Below are positions 9,959-18,964 of a DNA stretch of 64,000 nucleotides, one piece after another. This DNA is from Tsukamurella pulmonis (lineage in GTDB: Bacteria; Actinomycetota; Actinomycetes; Mycobacteriales; Mycobacteriaceae), in NCBI RefSeq assembly GCF_900103175.1, contig NZ_FNLF01000002.1, positions 1,812,136-1,876,135 of the forward strand. Reading direction: 5' to 3'. Position numbers and translations under genes: made by a program. Numbering within the stretch: position 1 is the stretch's first letter; each line of letters begins with the position of its first letter. The notes under the pieces were generated by a model. It made no database searches. It saw only the letters and a list, made by a program, of their open reading frames with translations, and was not told the DNA's origin.

Positions 9959-10066
9959 CGAGCCGACCGCGGTGATCGTGAGTCCTCCGCGCGTAGTGGG
10001 GGATTGTTCACAATCGCTCGGCGACCGGAACCGATCGGTGGCCTGGTGCGTCGGCTTCGGGCGAGA

Positions 10067-10489
10067 TCAGTTGATGATCTCGCCGCGCTCGGTGGGCGCC
10101 TTGGCGATCAGGGTGTCGCGCCACATCTGCAGGGCCTCGGGCGTCAGTCGCGTCCAGTCGGTCACCTCGGCGACGACGCGAAGCGGCTCGGTGCTGCGGT
10201 ACGACCGCGTGGGATTGCCGGGGAACTTCTTGTCGGTGACGTTGGGGTCGTCCTCGAAGGGGCCCGTCGGCTCGACCTCGTAGACGCGCGGGGCGGCACC
10301 GTCGGACTTGAGCTCGGAGGCGAGCTCCGCGGCGAGCCCCGCACCGTCCCGCAGGGCCGTGAAGTAGATGTGGTTCATCACCACGTCGGGGCGGTAGTTC
10401 GAGACGAAGCCCGCGCTGAGCAGGTCGCCGACCTGCAGATCCGCGGTGGTGCCGTGGAAGAAGGGACCCGTTTCCGTGGAGGCGCTCAC
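10067..10489 (-). CDS. arr: rifamycin ADP-ribosyltransferase (Arr)
   Basis: 140 residues, the length of the Arr family, which inactivates rifamycins by ADP-ribosylating the ansa-chain hydroxyl. Seen in order: FFHGTTADLQVGDLL, SNYRPDVVMNHIYFTA, VEPTGPFEDDPN, TDKKFPGNPTRSYRS, EPLRVVAEV. These cover the NAD-binding His, Tyr and Asp positions known from mycobacterial Arr. The GTG start overlaps the stop of the upstream membrane protein gene (GTGA), so it appears to be translated together with it. Strong call; whether it gives resistance in vivo depends on expression. Confidence 0.93.
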   Translation of the reverse strand: MSASTETGPFFHGTTADLQVGDLLSAGFVSNYRPDVVMNHIYFTALRDGAGLAAELASELKSDGAAPRVYEVEPTGPFEDDPNVTDKKFPGNPTRSYRSTEPLRVVAEVTDWTRLTPEALQMWRDTLIAKAPTERGEIIN

Positions 10490-10986
10490 CGCTTCAGGGT
10501 ATCCGTCGGCGGGCGAAGAAGGCGCCGGACCAGATCGATGACGCTGACGGCGATCACCGCGAACAGGACCCACATCCCGACGCGCAGCACGGGATTCCCG
10601 TCGGGACGGACGACCGCGCCGGTCACCGAGATCGCCATCAGCAGCAGGACGCCGGTGCCGATCGACAGGAGCGAGCGCTGCAGCAGGGCGTCGAGGGCGG
10701 GGCGGTGCTCGGGGGCGAGCCAGTAGGCCCGGGAGCTCGGCGGCAGGTTGATCATGCGGTCGGGGATCGCGGGCGCGCATGCGGCCAGGACTCCGATCAG
10801 CGCGGCGACGCCCACGCTGGAGACCGCGAGAATCGCGACGGCCTTGCCTCGCGGCTCGAAGGAATCCGCGGCGCCGCCGGCGCCCCAGTGGACGGGGAAC
10901 GGATCGGGGCCCGAGGCCGCGGCCCACAGGAGCGCGACGCCGCAGAGCGCGAGCGCGCCGAGGAAGATCCACCACCGAGGTCGCAT
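10486..10986 (-). CDS. DUF1648-like membrane protein
   Basis: 166 residues, about four transmembrane segments. The opening MRPRWWIFLGALALCGVALL and the segment SGPDPFPVHWGAGGAADSFEPRG, ending in a conserved PRG, resemble the DUF1648 domain (a predicted periplasm-facing motif in Gram-positive membrane proteins such as SdpI relatives). YWLAPEHRPALD is shared with the neighbour upstream. It is translationally coupled to arr. Function unknown. Confidence 0.78.
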   Translation of the reverse strand: MRPRWWIFLGALALCGVALLWAAASGPDPFPVHWGAGGAADSFEPRGKAVAILAVSSVGVAALIGVLAACAPAIPDRMINLPPSSRAYWLAPEHRPALDALLQRSLLSIGTGVLLLMAISVTGAVVRPDGNPVLRVGMWVLFAVIAVSVIDLVRRLLRPPTDTLKR

Positions 10987-10993
10987 GACCCTG

Positions 10994-10999
10994 ACGTTA
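10994..10999 (-). promoter_or_regulatory. -10 box TAACGT, leaderless start
   Basis: TAACGT ends seven bases before the ATG at 10986 and overlaps the stop codon of the upstream gene. The middle paralogue and arr can therefore be transcribed on their own. Confidence 0.45.
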
Positions 11000-11536
11000 C
11001 CGTGGCGAACGATCGGGGTTGCGGTCCGGGCGCACGCCGCGCGTCGCCGTGACGGAGCGCTGCGGTGGATGGGCGAGCAGCCAGAGCAGGTACCCGATCG
11101 ATCCGGCGATCGCGAGGAGCAGCAGCACCAGCAGCGTCGACTTCGCCGCCGTCTCGTGCGGATCGATCGTCGTCACGACGATGGTGGCCGCGCGGTGGAG
11201 CAGGACCAGGCCCCCGGCCCACAACAGGAATCCCGCGAGGACCTCGTCGAACCGCGGACGATGGGCGGGGGAGAGCCAGTGGTCGCGCCGCGGGATCCGG
11301 ATCAGGGCTGTGGGCAGTCGCGGCGCGAGCAGAGCGAGGCCGCCGAACACCACGGCGATCGTGGCCGCGATGGGCGCGTGCAGCAGCACCGCCTCGCCGC
11401 GCGGGCCCCACGTCAGTGGCCGGCCGGAGAGGTCGAAGTGTGTCGGGAACGGGTCGGGGCCGGCCGACGCGGCCCAGATCGACGCGGCGGCGTACACGGC
11501 GACTGTTCCGAGGAACGACCACCACCGTGCGCGCAT
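10997..11536 (-). CDS. DUF1648-like membrane protein
   Basis: 179 residues, about four hydrophobic segments and a basic Arg-rich tail. MRARWWSFLGTVAVYAA, SAGPDPFPTHFDLSGRP and DHWLSPAHRPRFDE align by eye with the 166-residue paralogue next door, so the two look like a tandem duplication. The start at 11536 follows a TAGCGT box by seven bases; the longer open frame upstream is an artefact of GC-rich antisense sequence. Function unknown. Confidence 0.78.
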   Translation of the reverse strand: MRARWWSFLGTVAVYAAASIWAASAGPDPFPTHFDLSGRPLTWGPRGEAVLLHAPIAATIAVVFGGLALLAPRLPTALIRIPRRDHWLSPAHRPRFDEVLAGFLLWAGGLVLLHRAATIVVTTIDPHETAAKSTLLVLLLLAIAGSIGYLLWLLAHPPQRSVTATRGVRPDRNPDRSPR

Positions 11537-11543
11537 ACGACCA

Positions 11544-11549
11544 ACGCTA
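11544..11549 (-). promoter_or_regulatory. -10 box TAGCGT, leaderless start
   Basis: TAGCGT seven bases upstream of the ATG at 11536; same sequence as the box of the paralogue at 9946. Confidence 0.5.
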
Positions 11550-11617
11550 CCGTCCGGAGAGCCCTGGTGGCGGCCGGGACGGCCCCCTGCGGACGCCCGT
11601 CGGCGACGGTGCTGCCG

Positions 11618-11623
11618 TAGATT
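11618..11623 (+). promoter_or_regulatory. -10 box TAGATT, leaderless start of the OsmC gene
   Basis: TAGATT six bases before the ATG at 11630, in the 93-base divergent region shared with the membrane protein gene. Confidence 0.5.
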
Positions 11624-11629
11624 GGCACC

Positions 11630-12067
11630 ATGGCCGATGACACGAAAGCGCAGGCACCGTCCACCGAACTCTGGGTCGAGCGCACGGGCGTGCGCCGCTA
11701 CACCGGGCGCAGTTCGCGGGGCGCCGAGGTGCTGGTGGGCTCGGTCGACGTCGAGGGCGTCTTCACCCCCGGTGAGCTGCTCAAGATCGCCCTGGCCGCG
11801 TGCAGCGGCATGTCGACCGATCACGTGCTCGCCCGTCGCCTCGGCGAGGACTACGAGGCCACCGTGCGCGTCTCCGGCGACGCCGACCGGGAGAACGAGA
11901 CCTACCCCGAGCTCAACGAGATCCTCGAGCTGGACCTGTCCGAGCTCGACGAGGCCGGACGCGAGCGGCTGATCACCATCGCGCGCCGCGCCATCGACCA
12001 GGTCTGCACCGTGGGTCGCACGCTCAAGGCGGGGACCGTGGTCAACCTCGACATCACCGCGGAGTAG
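11630..12067 (+). CDS. OsmC/Ohr family protein
   Basis: 145 residues. The family comprises thiol peroxidases acting on organic hydroperoxides, with two active-site cysteines. Here one is in ALAACSGMSTDHVLARR and the second in IDQVCTVGRTLKAG, at the expected spacing. The neighbours mutM (upstream) and acyP (two bases downstream) match the mycobacterial Rv2923c order. A role in peroxide defence is inferred from family. Confidence 0.9.
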   Translation: MADDTKAQAPSTELWVERTGVRRYTGRSSRGAEVLVGSVDVEGVFTPGELLKIALAACSGMSTDHVLARRLGEDYEATVRVSGDADRENETYPELNEILELDLSELDEAGRERLITIARRAIDQVCTVGRTLKAGTVVNLDITAE

Positions 12068-12069
12068 TA

Positions 12070-12351
12070 GTGCCCGACGAGCAGTCCCGGATGACGGCCT
12101 GGGTGCACGGCGGGGTGCAGGGCGTCGGGTTCCGGTACTGGACGAAGACTCAGGCCCTGGAGCTCGGACTGCTGGGCTACGCTGCCAACCAGCCCGACGG
12201 TCGCGTGCGCGTCGTCGTCGAGGGCGACCGGTCCGCATGCGAGACTCTGCTGCAACGTCTGTGGTCGGGGGACTCTCCGGGCAGGGTCGATCTGGTCGTG
12301 GAACTGTTCGGGCCCGCACGAGGCGGGCTCCCGTCGTTCGAGGAGAGGTGA
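12070..12351 (+). CDS. acyP: acylphosphatase
   Basis: 93 residues. Hydrolyses carboxyl-phosphate bonds of acylphosphates. The phosphate-binding loop GGVQGVGFRYWT with catalytic Arg is intact, and the catalytic Asn is in GYAANQPDGRVRVVVEGD. The GTG start two bases after the OsmC stop gives the usual length. Immediately upstream of smc in mycobacteria; here three genes intervene. Confidence 0.95.
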   Translation: MPDEQSRMTAWVHGGVQGVGFRYWTKTQALELGLLGYAANQPDGRVRVVVEGDRSACETLLQRLWSGDSPGRVDLVVELFGPARGGLPSFEER

Positions 12352-12354
12352 GGC

Positions 12355-13173
12355 ATGCAGCCGCCCGTTCCTGAGAACCGGCCCGTGGGCGACATCCCCG
12401 GGCCGGAGTCGAACTACTTGCCGCCCGTGCCCGGGCTCCCGCCGCAGGTGAACCTGCCCGGCACCGTCGAACCGCCGCGCCGCCCGGGCAGGATCCGGGA
12501 ACAGGACGAGAACACCACCGCCCGCCCCGAGACGGTGGCCGAGGCCCGCGCCCGGCAGCGGGCGCAGCGCCAGCGCGCCGAGGACGAGCAGCGCGAGGCC
12601 GCGGAGGCCGCCGCCGCGGCGGCGAAGAAGAGCCGCCGGCGCAAGCAGATGATCGGCGCCGGGGTCGGCGTCGGCGTCGTGGGCGCGATCGCCCTGCTCT
12701 ACGTGGCCGTCCCGGACGACAACGCGGGCACACCGACCCAGACGGCCTACTGCACCACCGGCAACGACCAGGTGGTCTCCGACGACTACTGCTCGCGCGG
12801 CACCTACAATCCGGTCACGGGATTCATCCTGCTCAACGGCCTGAGCTACCGGTACAACTACGGCGGCACCTACAACAACGGGCGCCTGACGGGCGGCAGC
12901 TACGACCGGCCCGCCAACACCGCCTTCCGCACCTCGTCCGGCGCGGCGGTGGACCCGGCGAAATCCACCTCGTTCGGCACCAACGGCCAGAGCAACGCCG
13001 CGAGCAAGCCCGCGCCGCCGGCCGCCGGATCGAAGTCGGGCGGAACGAAGTCGGGCGGAACGAACGCCGGCAGCAAGAGCGGCTCCACCGGCAAGAACAT
13101 CGACCGCGGCGGCCTCGGCACCGGCAGCAAGGGCGGCAGCTCCAAGGGCGGCTCCGGATCGAGTGGATCCTGA
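12355..13173 (+). CDS. membrane-anchored protein with Gly/Ser-rich tail, YgiB-like by context
   Basis: 272 residues. Residues 1-60 are Pro-rich, 60-95 are charged (many Arg/Glu/Ala, coiled-coil-like), then KSRRRKQMIG precedes one transmembrane helix. The outside part has two cysteines (TAYCTTG, DDYCSRG) and a tyrosine-rich YRYNYGGTYNN, then a low-complexity GSKSGG tail. It is followed by a YgiC-like ligase and a DUF350 protein, which is the ygiB/yjfM-ygiC/yjfC-yjfL arrangement of other bacteria. Relation to YgiB is inferred from context only. Confidence 0.65.
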   Translation: MQPPVPENRPVGDIPGPESNYLPPVPGLPPQVNLPGTVEPPRRPGRIREQDENTTARPETVAEARARQRAQRQRAEDEQREAAEAAAAAAKKSRRRKQMIGAGVGVGVVGAIALLYVAVPDDNAGTPTQTAYCTTGNDQVVSDDYCSRGTYNPVTGFILLNGLSYRYNYGGTYNNGRLTGGSYDRPANTAFRTSSGAAVDPAKSTSFGTNGQSNAASKPAPPAAGSKSGGTKSGGTNAGSKSGSTGKNIDRGGLGTGSKGGSSKGGSGSSGS

Positions 13174-14378
13174 TGCGCCGCATGCGGGGAACGCCCCGCG
13201 CGGGGTGGCAGCGGACCGTCGAATCGCAGGGCCTGGTGTTCGGCACCCCCGCCCGCGACGGTGCCGGCGAGAGCCGGAACTACTGGGATGAGTCCGTGTA
13301 CTACGAGTTCGACATGGACGAGGTGCTCGCGCTCGAGGCGCAGGTCGAGGTGCTGCACTCGATGTGCCTCAAGGCCGTCGAGAACGTGATCCTCACCGAG
13401 CGGTACGCCGACTTCGGCATCCCCGAGTGGGCGTGGGGCGCGATCGAGGAGTCGTGGAAGCGGCAGGACCCGCACGTCTACGGCCGGTTCGACCTGCGCT
13501 ACGACGGCCGCCGGCCGGCGAAACTGCTGGAGTACAACGCCGATACGCCCACCTCGCTGCTGGAAGCCGCTGTGGTGCAGTGGTACTGGTTCCAGGACAC
13601 CGCGCCGGACACGCGCCCCTGGGACGAGGGCGGCTACGACCAGTGGAACTCGCTGCACGAGGCGCTCGTCGCGCGCTGGGGCGAGATCCGGGGCGTCATC
13701 CCGGCTTCGGAGCTGCACTTCACCTGGTCCGGCGCGGACGCCACCGGCGAGGACCACGTGACCACCGGCTACCTGCAGGAGACGGCCGCCGAGGCGGGCT
13801 TCGACACCGTCGGGCTACCCATCGAGGACATCGGTTGGGACCACGACCTGAAGACCTTCGTCGACCTCGAGGACGCCCCGATCAACTCGGTGTTCAAGCT
13901 GTACCCGTGGGAGTGGATCCTCGAGGACGACTTCGGCAAGCGGGTCGTCGAATCCATCCCCGCCACCACATGGGTCGAGCCGCTGTGGAAGACGATCCTG
14001 TCCAACAAGGCGATCCTCGCGGTGCTCTGGGAGATGTACCCGGATCACCCGAACCTGTTGCCCGCCTTCATCGACAGCCCCGGCTTCCTCACCGAGTACG
14101 TGAAGAAGCCCAAGCTCGGCCGGGAGGGCGCGAACCTCACGATCGTGGACGCGGGCCGCGAGACCGCCACCGGCGGCGTCTACGGCGCCGAGGGCTACGT
14201 GTACCAACTGTTCGACCCGCTTCCCGAGTTCGACGGCTACCGGCCCGTGATCGGCGCCTGGGTCGTCGGCGACGAATCCGCCGGTATCGGCATCCGCGAG
14301 ACCTCCGGCCTCATCACCGACGACGGTGCCGCCTTCATCCCGCACCGCATCACTCCGAAAGGCACGCCCGCATCATGA
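13173..14378 (+). CDS. glutathionylspermidine synthase-like ATP-grasp protein (YgiC/YjfC type)
   Basis: 401 residues. The family shares the C-terminal synthetase half of glutathionylspermidine synthase without the amidase, and is expected to form an amide bond using ATP. Seen: RFDLRYDGRRPAKLLEYNADTPTSLLEA, the substrate/ATP-binding segment, KLYPWEWILED, and the ATP-grasp parts KPKLGREGANLT and GAWVVGDESAGIGIRE. The substrate is unknown. The start shares a base with the previous stop, and the stop overlaps the DUF350 start by ATGA. Confidence 0.87.
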   Translation: MRRMRGTPRAGWQRTVESQGLVFGTPARDGAGESRNYWDESVYYEFDMDEVLALEAQVEVLHSMCLKAVENVILTERYADFGIPEWAWGAIEESWKRQDPHVYGRFDLRYDGRRPAKLLEYNADTPTSLLEAAVVQWYWFQDTAPDTRPWDEGGYDQWNSLHEALVARWGEIRGVIPASELHFTWSGADATGEDHVTTGYLQETAAEAGFDTVGLPIEDIGWDHDLKTFVDLEDAPINSVFKLYPWEWILEDDFGKRVVESIPATTWVEPLWKTILSNKAILAVLWEMYPDHPNLLPAFIDSPGFLTEYVKKPKLGREGANLTIVDAGRETATGGVYGAEGYVYQLFDPLPEFDGYRPVIGAWVVGDESAGIGIRETSGLITDDGAAFIPHRITPKGTPAS

Positions 14379-14833
14379 ACACGACCCTCCTCGCCGCCGC
14401 AGACCTGGGCACCCTGGGTAAGGGCATCGGCGCGATCTGCCTCTACGCCCTCGTCGGCCTGCTGCTCATGGTGGTCGGCTTCTACGCCGTCGATCTCTCC
14501 ACGCCCGGCAAGCTGCGCGACCTGGTGAAGTCCGGCAAGCCCAACGCCACCTACATCACGGGCGCCGGCATGCTCTCGATGGCGTTCATCATCGTGGTCG
14601 CGATCTACGCGAACTACACCGGCGGCGGCGATCTGTGGGCGGGCGTCGTCTACTCGCTGGTCTACGGCGTGGTCGGCATCGTCGCGCAGATCATCTCCGT
14701 GCGCGTCCTCGACCTGGTCACGGGCGTCGACATGGAGGAGCTCATGTACTCCGAGGTGTTCCTGCCCCAGGCCCGCGTCATCGCCGCCTCCCACGTCGCG
14801 CTCGGTCTGATCGTGGCGATGGCGGTCCTCTGA
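14375..14833 (+). CDS. DUF350 membrane protein (YjfL-like)
   Basis: 152 residues with about four transmembrane helices; [26 protein letters not shown] is typical of DUF350 (YjfL/UPF0719). The family function is unknown, but it is commonly next to YgiC/YjfC proteins, as here. Coupled to the ligase gene by an ATGA overlap. Confidence 0.85.
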   Translation: MNTTLLAAADLGTLGKGIGAICLYALVGLLLMVVGFYAVDLSTPGKLRDLVKSGKPNATYITGAGMLSMAFIIVVAIYANYTGGGDLWAGVVYSLVYGVVGIVAQIISVRVLDLVTGVDMEELMYSEVFLPQARVIAASHVALGLIVAMAVL

Positions 14834-14844
14834 CGGGCACCACC

Positions 14845-14850
14845 TAAACT
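14845..14850 (+). promoter_or_regulatory. -10 box TAAACT, near-leaderless start of smc
   Basis: TAAACT lies eight bases before the GTG at 14859; no Shine-Dalgarno is visible. Confidence 0.45.
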
Positions 14851-14858
14851 GGCGTTTC

Positions 14859-17800
14859 GTGTATCTCAAGTCGCTGACACTGAAGGGCTTCAAGTCCTTC
14901 GCTTCGGCGACGACTCTGCGCCTCGAGCCGGGCATCACCTGCGTCGTCGGGCCCAACGGATCGGGTAAGTCGAACATCCTCGACGCCCTGCGCTGGGTGA
15001 TGGGCGAGCAGGGCGCCAAGGGCCTGCGCGGCGGCAAGATGGAAGACGTCATCTTCGCCGGCACCTCCGGCCGCGCGCCGCTGGGCCGCGCCGAGGTCAC
15101 GCTCACCATCGACAACTCCGACGGTGCGCTGCCCATCGACTACTCCGAGGTCTCCATCACGCGGCGCATGTTCCGCGACGGCGCCGGCGAGTACGAGATC
15201 AACGGCACCAAGGCGCGCCTGATGGACGTGCAGGAGCTGCTCTCGGACTCCGGCATCGGCCGCGAGATGCACGTCATCGTCGGGCAGGGCCAGCTCGCCG
15301 CGATCCTCGAGTCCAAGCCGGAGGAACGTCGGGCCTTCATCGAGGAGGCGGCCGGGGTTCTGAAGCACCGGCGCCGCAAGGAGAAGGCGGTCCGCAAGCT
15401 CGACTCCATGCAGGCCAACCTCGCGCGGCTCACGGACCTGACGACGGAGCTGCGCCGCCAGCTCAAGCCGCTCGGCCGGCAGGCCGAGGTGGCCCGGCGG
15501 GCGCAGACCATCCAAGCTGACCTCCGCGACGCGCGGCTGCGGTTGGCTGCTGACGATCTGGTGCGCCGCCGCGCCGAGCTGGCCGACCAGAGCGGTAACG
15601 AGGCGGCGGTGCGACTCGAGCAGAACGAGGTGGCCGAGCAGCTGGACGAGGCGAACGCGCTGGTCGCGGAGCACTCGGAGGCCGTGGCCGCGCTGGACCC
15701 GGCGGTGAAGGCCGCGGGCGAGGGCTGGTTCTCGCTGTCCGCGCTCGCCGAGCGCGTCTCGTCGACGGAGCGCATCGCCTCCGAGCGCGCCCGCCTGCTG
15801 TCCGAGCCCGTCCAGCACGCTCCCGGCCGCGACCCCGACGAGCTCGAGGCCGAGGCCGAGCGCGTCGCCGAGGAGGAGGCCGAGCTCATGGAGGCCCTCG
15901 AGGAGGCCGCCATGATCCTCGAGGAGGCCACGGAGGAGCTCGCGTCGCGCGAGGAGTCCGCTCGGGACGCCGAGAAGGCGCACATGGCCGCGGTCGCGGC
16001 CATCGCGGACCGTCGAGAGGGGCTCGCGCGCCTGGCCGGCCAGGTGGAGACCCTGCGCACCCGGGCCGAGTCCGTCGAATCCGAGTCCGGACGGCTGACG
16101 GCGGCCATCGCCGAGGCCGTCGAGCGGGCCGAGGCCGCGGAGGCGGAGTTCGAGCAGGTCCAGGGGCAGATCGCCGAGCTCGATTCCTCCGAGGCCTCGC
16201 TCGACGAGCACCACGAGCGCAGCGTCGCGGCCATGAACGCCGCCGCCGCGCGGGTGGAGGAACTGCGCGCGTCGGAGCGGGAGGCGGAGCAGAAGGTCGC
16301 CTCGCTCGTCGCCCGGATCGAGGCCCTGACCATGAACTTGGACCGGGGCGACGGCGCCGCCTGGGTCGTCGAACACGTCGACGGCGTGACCGCCGCCGTC
16401 GCCGAGCGCCTGTCCATCACGCCGGGCCACGAGAAGGCGATCGCCGTCGCCCTCGGGCCGATCGCGGAGGCGGTGGCGGCCCCCTCGGTGTCGGTGGCAT
16501 CCGATGCGCTGGCCCGGTTGCGCGAGGCCGACGGTGGCCGCGCCGCCCTGGTCGTGGAGGGGCTCGCCGCGGGGTCCGGCGACGGCGGGAGCCTGCCCGA
16601 CGGTGCCGTCTGGGCCATGTCGTGCGTGAGCACGCCCGCGGCGCTGGAGGGCGTGATCGCGGCGGCGCTGTCGGGATGCGTGCTGGTCGGTTCCGTCCCG
16701 GAAGCCGTGGCAGTGGTCGCGTCACGGCCCGAACTGCGGGCCGTGACGCCCGACGGTGACCTGATCTCCCACGGGGTGCTGACCGGTGGTTCCGCGGCGC
16801 GGCAGTCGACGCTGGAGGTGCAGAAGTCGATCGACGCGGCCGAGGCGGCGCTGGGGGAGACCCGGCGGTCGGTGGAGTCCCTGTCAGCGGCGCTGGCCGG
16901 GGCGAACGAGGATCTGGCTGCGCGGCGCGAGGTGACGGAGTCGGCGCTCGCGGCGCTGCACGAGTCGGACGCCCAACTCGGCGCGATCTACGAGCAGTTG
17001 GCCCGATTGGGGCAGGCAGCGCGGAGCGCGCGCGACGAGGCGGAGCGCCTGGTGGCGCAGCGGTCGCGGATCGAGTCGTCGCGGGACGAGACACGGGCGG
17101 CTCTGGTGGAGCACGAGGAGCGCTTGCGGCTAGCTGAATCGCTGCCCGAGGATTCGGTGTCCGTCGGGACGGACGACCGGGACGCTGCTGCTGCGGCGTT
17201 GGCCGCGGCGCGGTCGGTGGAGATGGAGGCCCGGCTCGCGCGGCGCACCGCCGAGGAGCGTGCGGCCGGCGTGCGGGGCAAGGCCGAGGGGCTGCGACGA
17301 GCCGCCGCGGCCGAGCGTGCGGCGCGGGAGCGGGCGGAGGCGGCTGCTGCTTCGCGGCTGGCTGCCGCAGCGGTGGCATCGTCGGTGGCGGAGGGCGCTG
17401 CGCTCGTGTCATCGCGGCTGGGGCGCGCGGTGACGAGGGCTGCTGCGCATCGTGATGCGCTGGAGGCATCACGCGCGCAGCGCGCCGGCGCGCTGGACGT
17501 CGCGCGGCAGGAGAGCGCGGCGCTGACGGCTCGACTGGCCCAGCTGACGGATGCGGTGCACCGCGACGAGGTGGCGCGGGCTCAGGCGGCGCTGCGGATC
17601 GAACAGCTCGAGGAGCAGGTGGTGGCGTCGTTCGCGATGTCGCCGGACGATCTGGTGGCCGAGTACGGGCCTGATGTTCCGCTGCCGCCGTCCTCGCTGG
17701 AGCTGGAGGAGTACGAGGCGGCGCGGGAACGCGGCGAGACTGTCGTGAAGCCCCAGGGCCTGCCGTTCGACCGGGCAGTGCAGGAGCGCCGGCTGAAGTT

Positions 17801-18443
17801 GGCGGAGAAGGACCTTGCGACGCTGGGGCGGGTGAACCCGCTGGCGCTGGAGGAGTTCGCGGCGCTGGAGGAGCGCTACAACTTCCTCTCCACGCAGCTC
17901 GAGGACGTGAAGTCGGCTCGCGAGGATCTGCTGAGTGTGGTCGAGGAGGTGGACGCCAAGATCCTGCAGGTGTTCACCGAGGCCTGGGTGGACGTGGAGC
18001 GAGAGTTCGTCGAGGTGTTCAAGACCCTGTTCCCGGGTGGCGAGGGCAAGCTGATCCTCACCGAGCCGGGCGACATGCTGACCACGGGAATCGACGTCGA
18101 GGCCCGGCCGCCGGGCAAGAAGGTCAAGCGACTGTCTCTCCTCTCCGGCGGCGAGAAGTCCCTGACCGCCGTCGCGATGCTGGTCGCCATCTTCCGCGCC
18201 CGGCCGTCTCCGTTCTACGTGATGGACGAGGTCGAGGCGGCGCTGGACGACACCAACCTCCGCCGCCTGATCTCCCTGTTCGAGCAGCTGCGCGACAAGT
18301 CCCAGCTGATCGTGATCACGCACCAGAAGCCGACAATGGAGGTCGCCGACGCGCTCTACGGCGTGTCGATGCGGGGAGACGGCATCACCCAGGTCATCTC
18401 GCAGCGGATCCGTGGCCAGGAGCTGGGCGCGCTGTCCGTGTAG
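14859..18443 (+). CDS. smc: chromosome segregation protein SMC
   Basis: 1194 residues, full family length. The N-terminal ATPase lobe has Walker [20 protein letters not shown]; two long coiled coils (about 170-500 and 680-1000) flank the hinge near 510-650. The C-terminal lobe carries the ABC signature [14 protein letters not shown] and Walker [17 protein letters not shown] with ScpAB organises and separates sister chromosomes. In mycobacteria ftsY follows directly; here a defence island does. The GTG start matches the conserved opening [14 protein letters not shown]. Confidence 0.98.
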   Translation: MYLKSLTLKGFKSFASATTLRLEPGITCVVGPNGSGKSNILDALRWVMGEQGAKGLRGGKMEDVIFAGTSGRAPLGRAEVTLTIDNSDGALPIDYSEVSITRRMFRDGAGEYEINGTKARLMDVQELLSDSGIGREMHVIVGQGQLAAILESKPEERRAFIEEAAGVLKHRRRKEKAVRKLDSMQANLARLTDLTTELRRQLKPLGRQAEVARRAQTIQADLRDARLRLAADDLVRRRAELADQSGNEAAVRLEQNEVAEQLDEANALVAEHSEAVAALDPAVKAAGEGWFSLSALAERVSSTERIASERARLLSEPVQHAPGRDPDELEAEAERVAEEEAELMEALEEAAMILEEATEELASREESARDAEKAHMAAVAAIADRREGLARLAGQVETLRTRAESVESESGRLTAAIAEAVERAEAAEAEFEQVQGQIAELDSSEASLDEHHERSVAAMNAAAARVEELRASEREAEQKVASLVARIEALTMNLDRGDGAAWVVEHVDGVTAAVAERLSITPGHEKAIAVALGPIAEAVAAPSVSVASDALARLREADGGRAALVVEGLAAGSGDGGSLPDGAVWAMSCVSTPAALEGVIAAALSGCVLVGSVPEAVAVVASRPELRAVTPDGDLISHGVLTGGSAARQSTLEVQKSIDAAEAALGETRRSVESLSAALAGANEDLAARREVTESALAALHESDAQLGAIYEQLARLGQAARSARDEAERLVAQRSRIESSRDETRAALVEHEERLRLAESLPEDSVSVGTDDRDAAAAALAAARSVEMEARLARRTAEERAAGVRGKAEGLRRAAAAERAARERAEAAAASRLAAAAVASSVAEGAALVSSRLGRAVTRAAAHRDALEASRAQRAGALDVARQESAALTARLAQLTDAVHRDEVARAQAALRIEQLEEQVVASFAMSPDDLVAEYGPDVPLPPSSLELEEYEAARERGETVVKPQGLPFDRAVQERRLKLAEKDLATLGRVNPLALEEFAALEERYNFLSTQLEDVKSAREDLLSVVEEVDAKILQVFTEAWVDVEREFVEVFKTLFPGGEGKLILTEPGDMLTTGIDVEARPPGKKVKRLSLLSGGEKSLTAVAMLVAIFRARPSPFYVMDEVEAALDDTNLRRLISLFEQLRDKSQLIVITHQKPTMEVADALYGVSMRGDGITQVISQRIRGQELGALSV

Positions 18444-18461
18444 GCGCGGACGAACCGCGCC
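18443..18461 (+). terminator. hairpin terminator after smc
   Basis: A perfect 7-bp stem GGCGCGG/CCGCGCC with loop ACGAA starts at the last base of the smc stop codon. There is no T run, the usual form in high-GC actinobacteria. Confidence 0.5.
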
Positions 18462-18524
18462 GCAGACCATTAGACGATGAACTGCGATAGTTGCGGAGGA
18501 GTCAGCCACCCAGAGCGCCGGTCA

Positions 18525-18770
18525 CTACCTATAACGGCTGAGTGACGGAAAGGTCTGCAGGATCACCTCCAACAGCTCGCTGGCGATCGCTTCGTTGAAC
18601 TGGATGGACTGACTGCTCTTGCCGGGGCTTGCGCGCTGGTCGGAGCCAAATGTGCTGAGGTGGAGCACCTTGCCTTCGGAGTCTGCAACTACTGTGTAGA
18701 AGCAGTCGACCTCAGTAGGGTGTCGTCGGACAGACTGTGTGCCGGCGGAGATCGAGCGAACTTGAGCCAT
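18525..18770 (-). CDS. 81-residue protein, unknown function, divergent from the defence operon
   Basis: Compact basic/polar protein: MAQVRSISAGTQSVRRHPTEVDCFYTVV opening, a central LHLSTFGSDQRASPGKSSQSIQF and a hydrophobic C-terminal helix ASELLEVILQTF. No transmembrane segment and no helix-turn-helix that I can see. The ordered sequence and its own -10 box at 18777-18782 (TAACCT, six bases before ATG) argue for a real gene. It lies between smc and the GHKL ATPase, in opposite orientation, so it may belong to the island. I do not recognise the family. Confidence 0.6.
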   Translation of the reverse strand: MAQVRSISAGTQSVRRHPTEVDCFYTVVADSEGKVLHLSTFGSDQRASPGKSSQSIQFNEAIASELLEVILQTFPSLSRYR

Positions 18771-18776
18771 ACGCGA

Positions 18777-18782
18777 AGGTTA
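18777..18782 (-). promoter_or_regulatory. -10 box TAACCT, leaderless start of the 81-aa gene
   Basis: TAACCT on the minus strand, six bases upstream of the ATG at 18770. The remaining 18783-18964 is the divergent region in front of the GHKL ATPase gene. Confidence 0.45.
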
Positions 18783-18964
18783 CGTGGTCGCGATGAGAAG
18801 AGAGCTCAGAGATGGGCTTGTCCAAGCCGAACCTGTTGCGTCAACGCTTGCTTGACGGCGTCGTATCAATCTTGTCGGTGGCCCTCAGTAGTCTCTTCCT
18901 AAGAGGAGATACTCCCGCAAGCGGTCATCCACGGGGCCGCTGGGAACGACCGATGAGGACCCTG

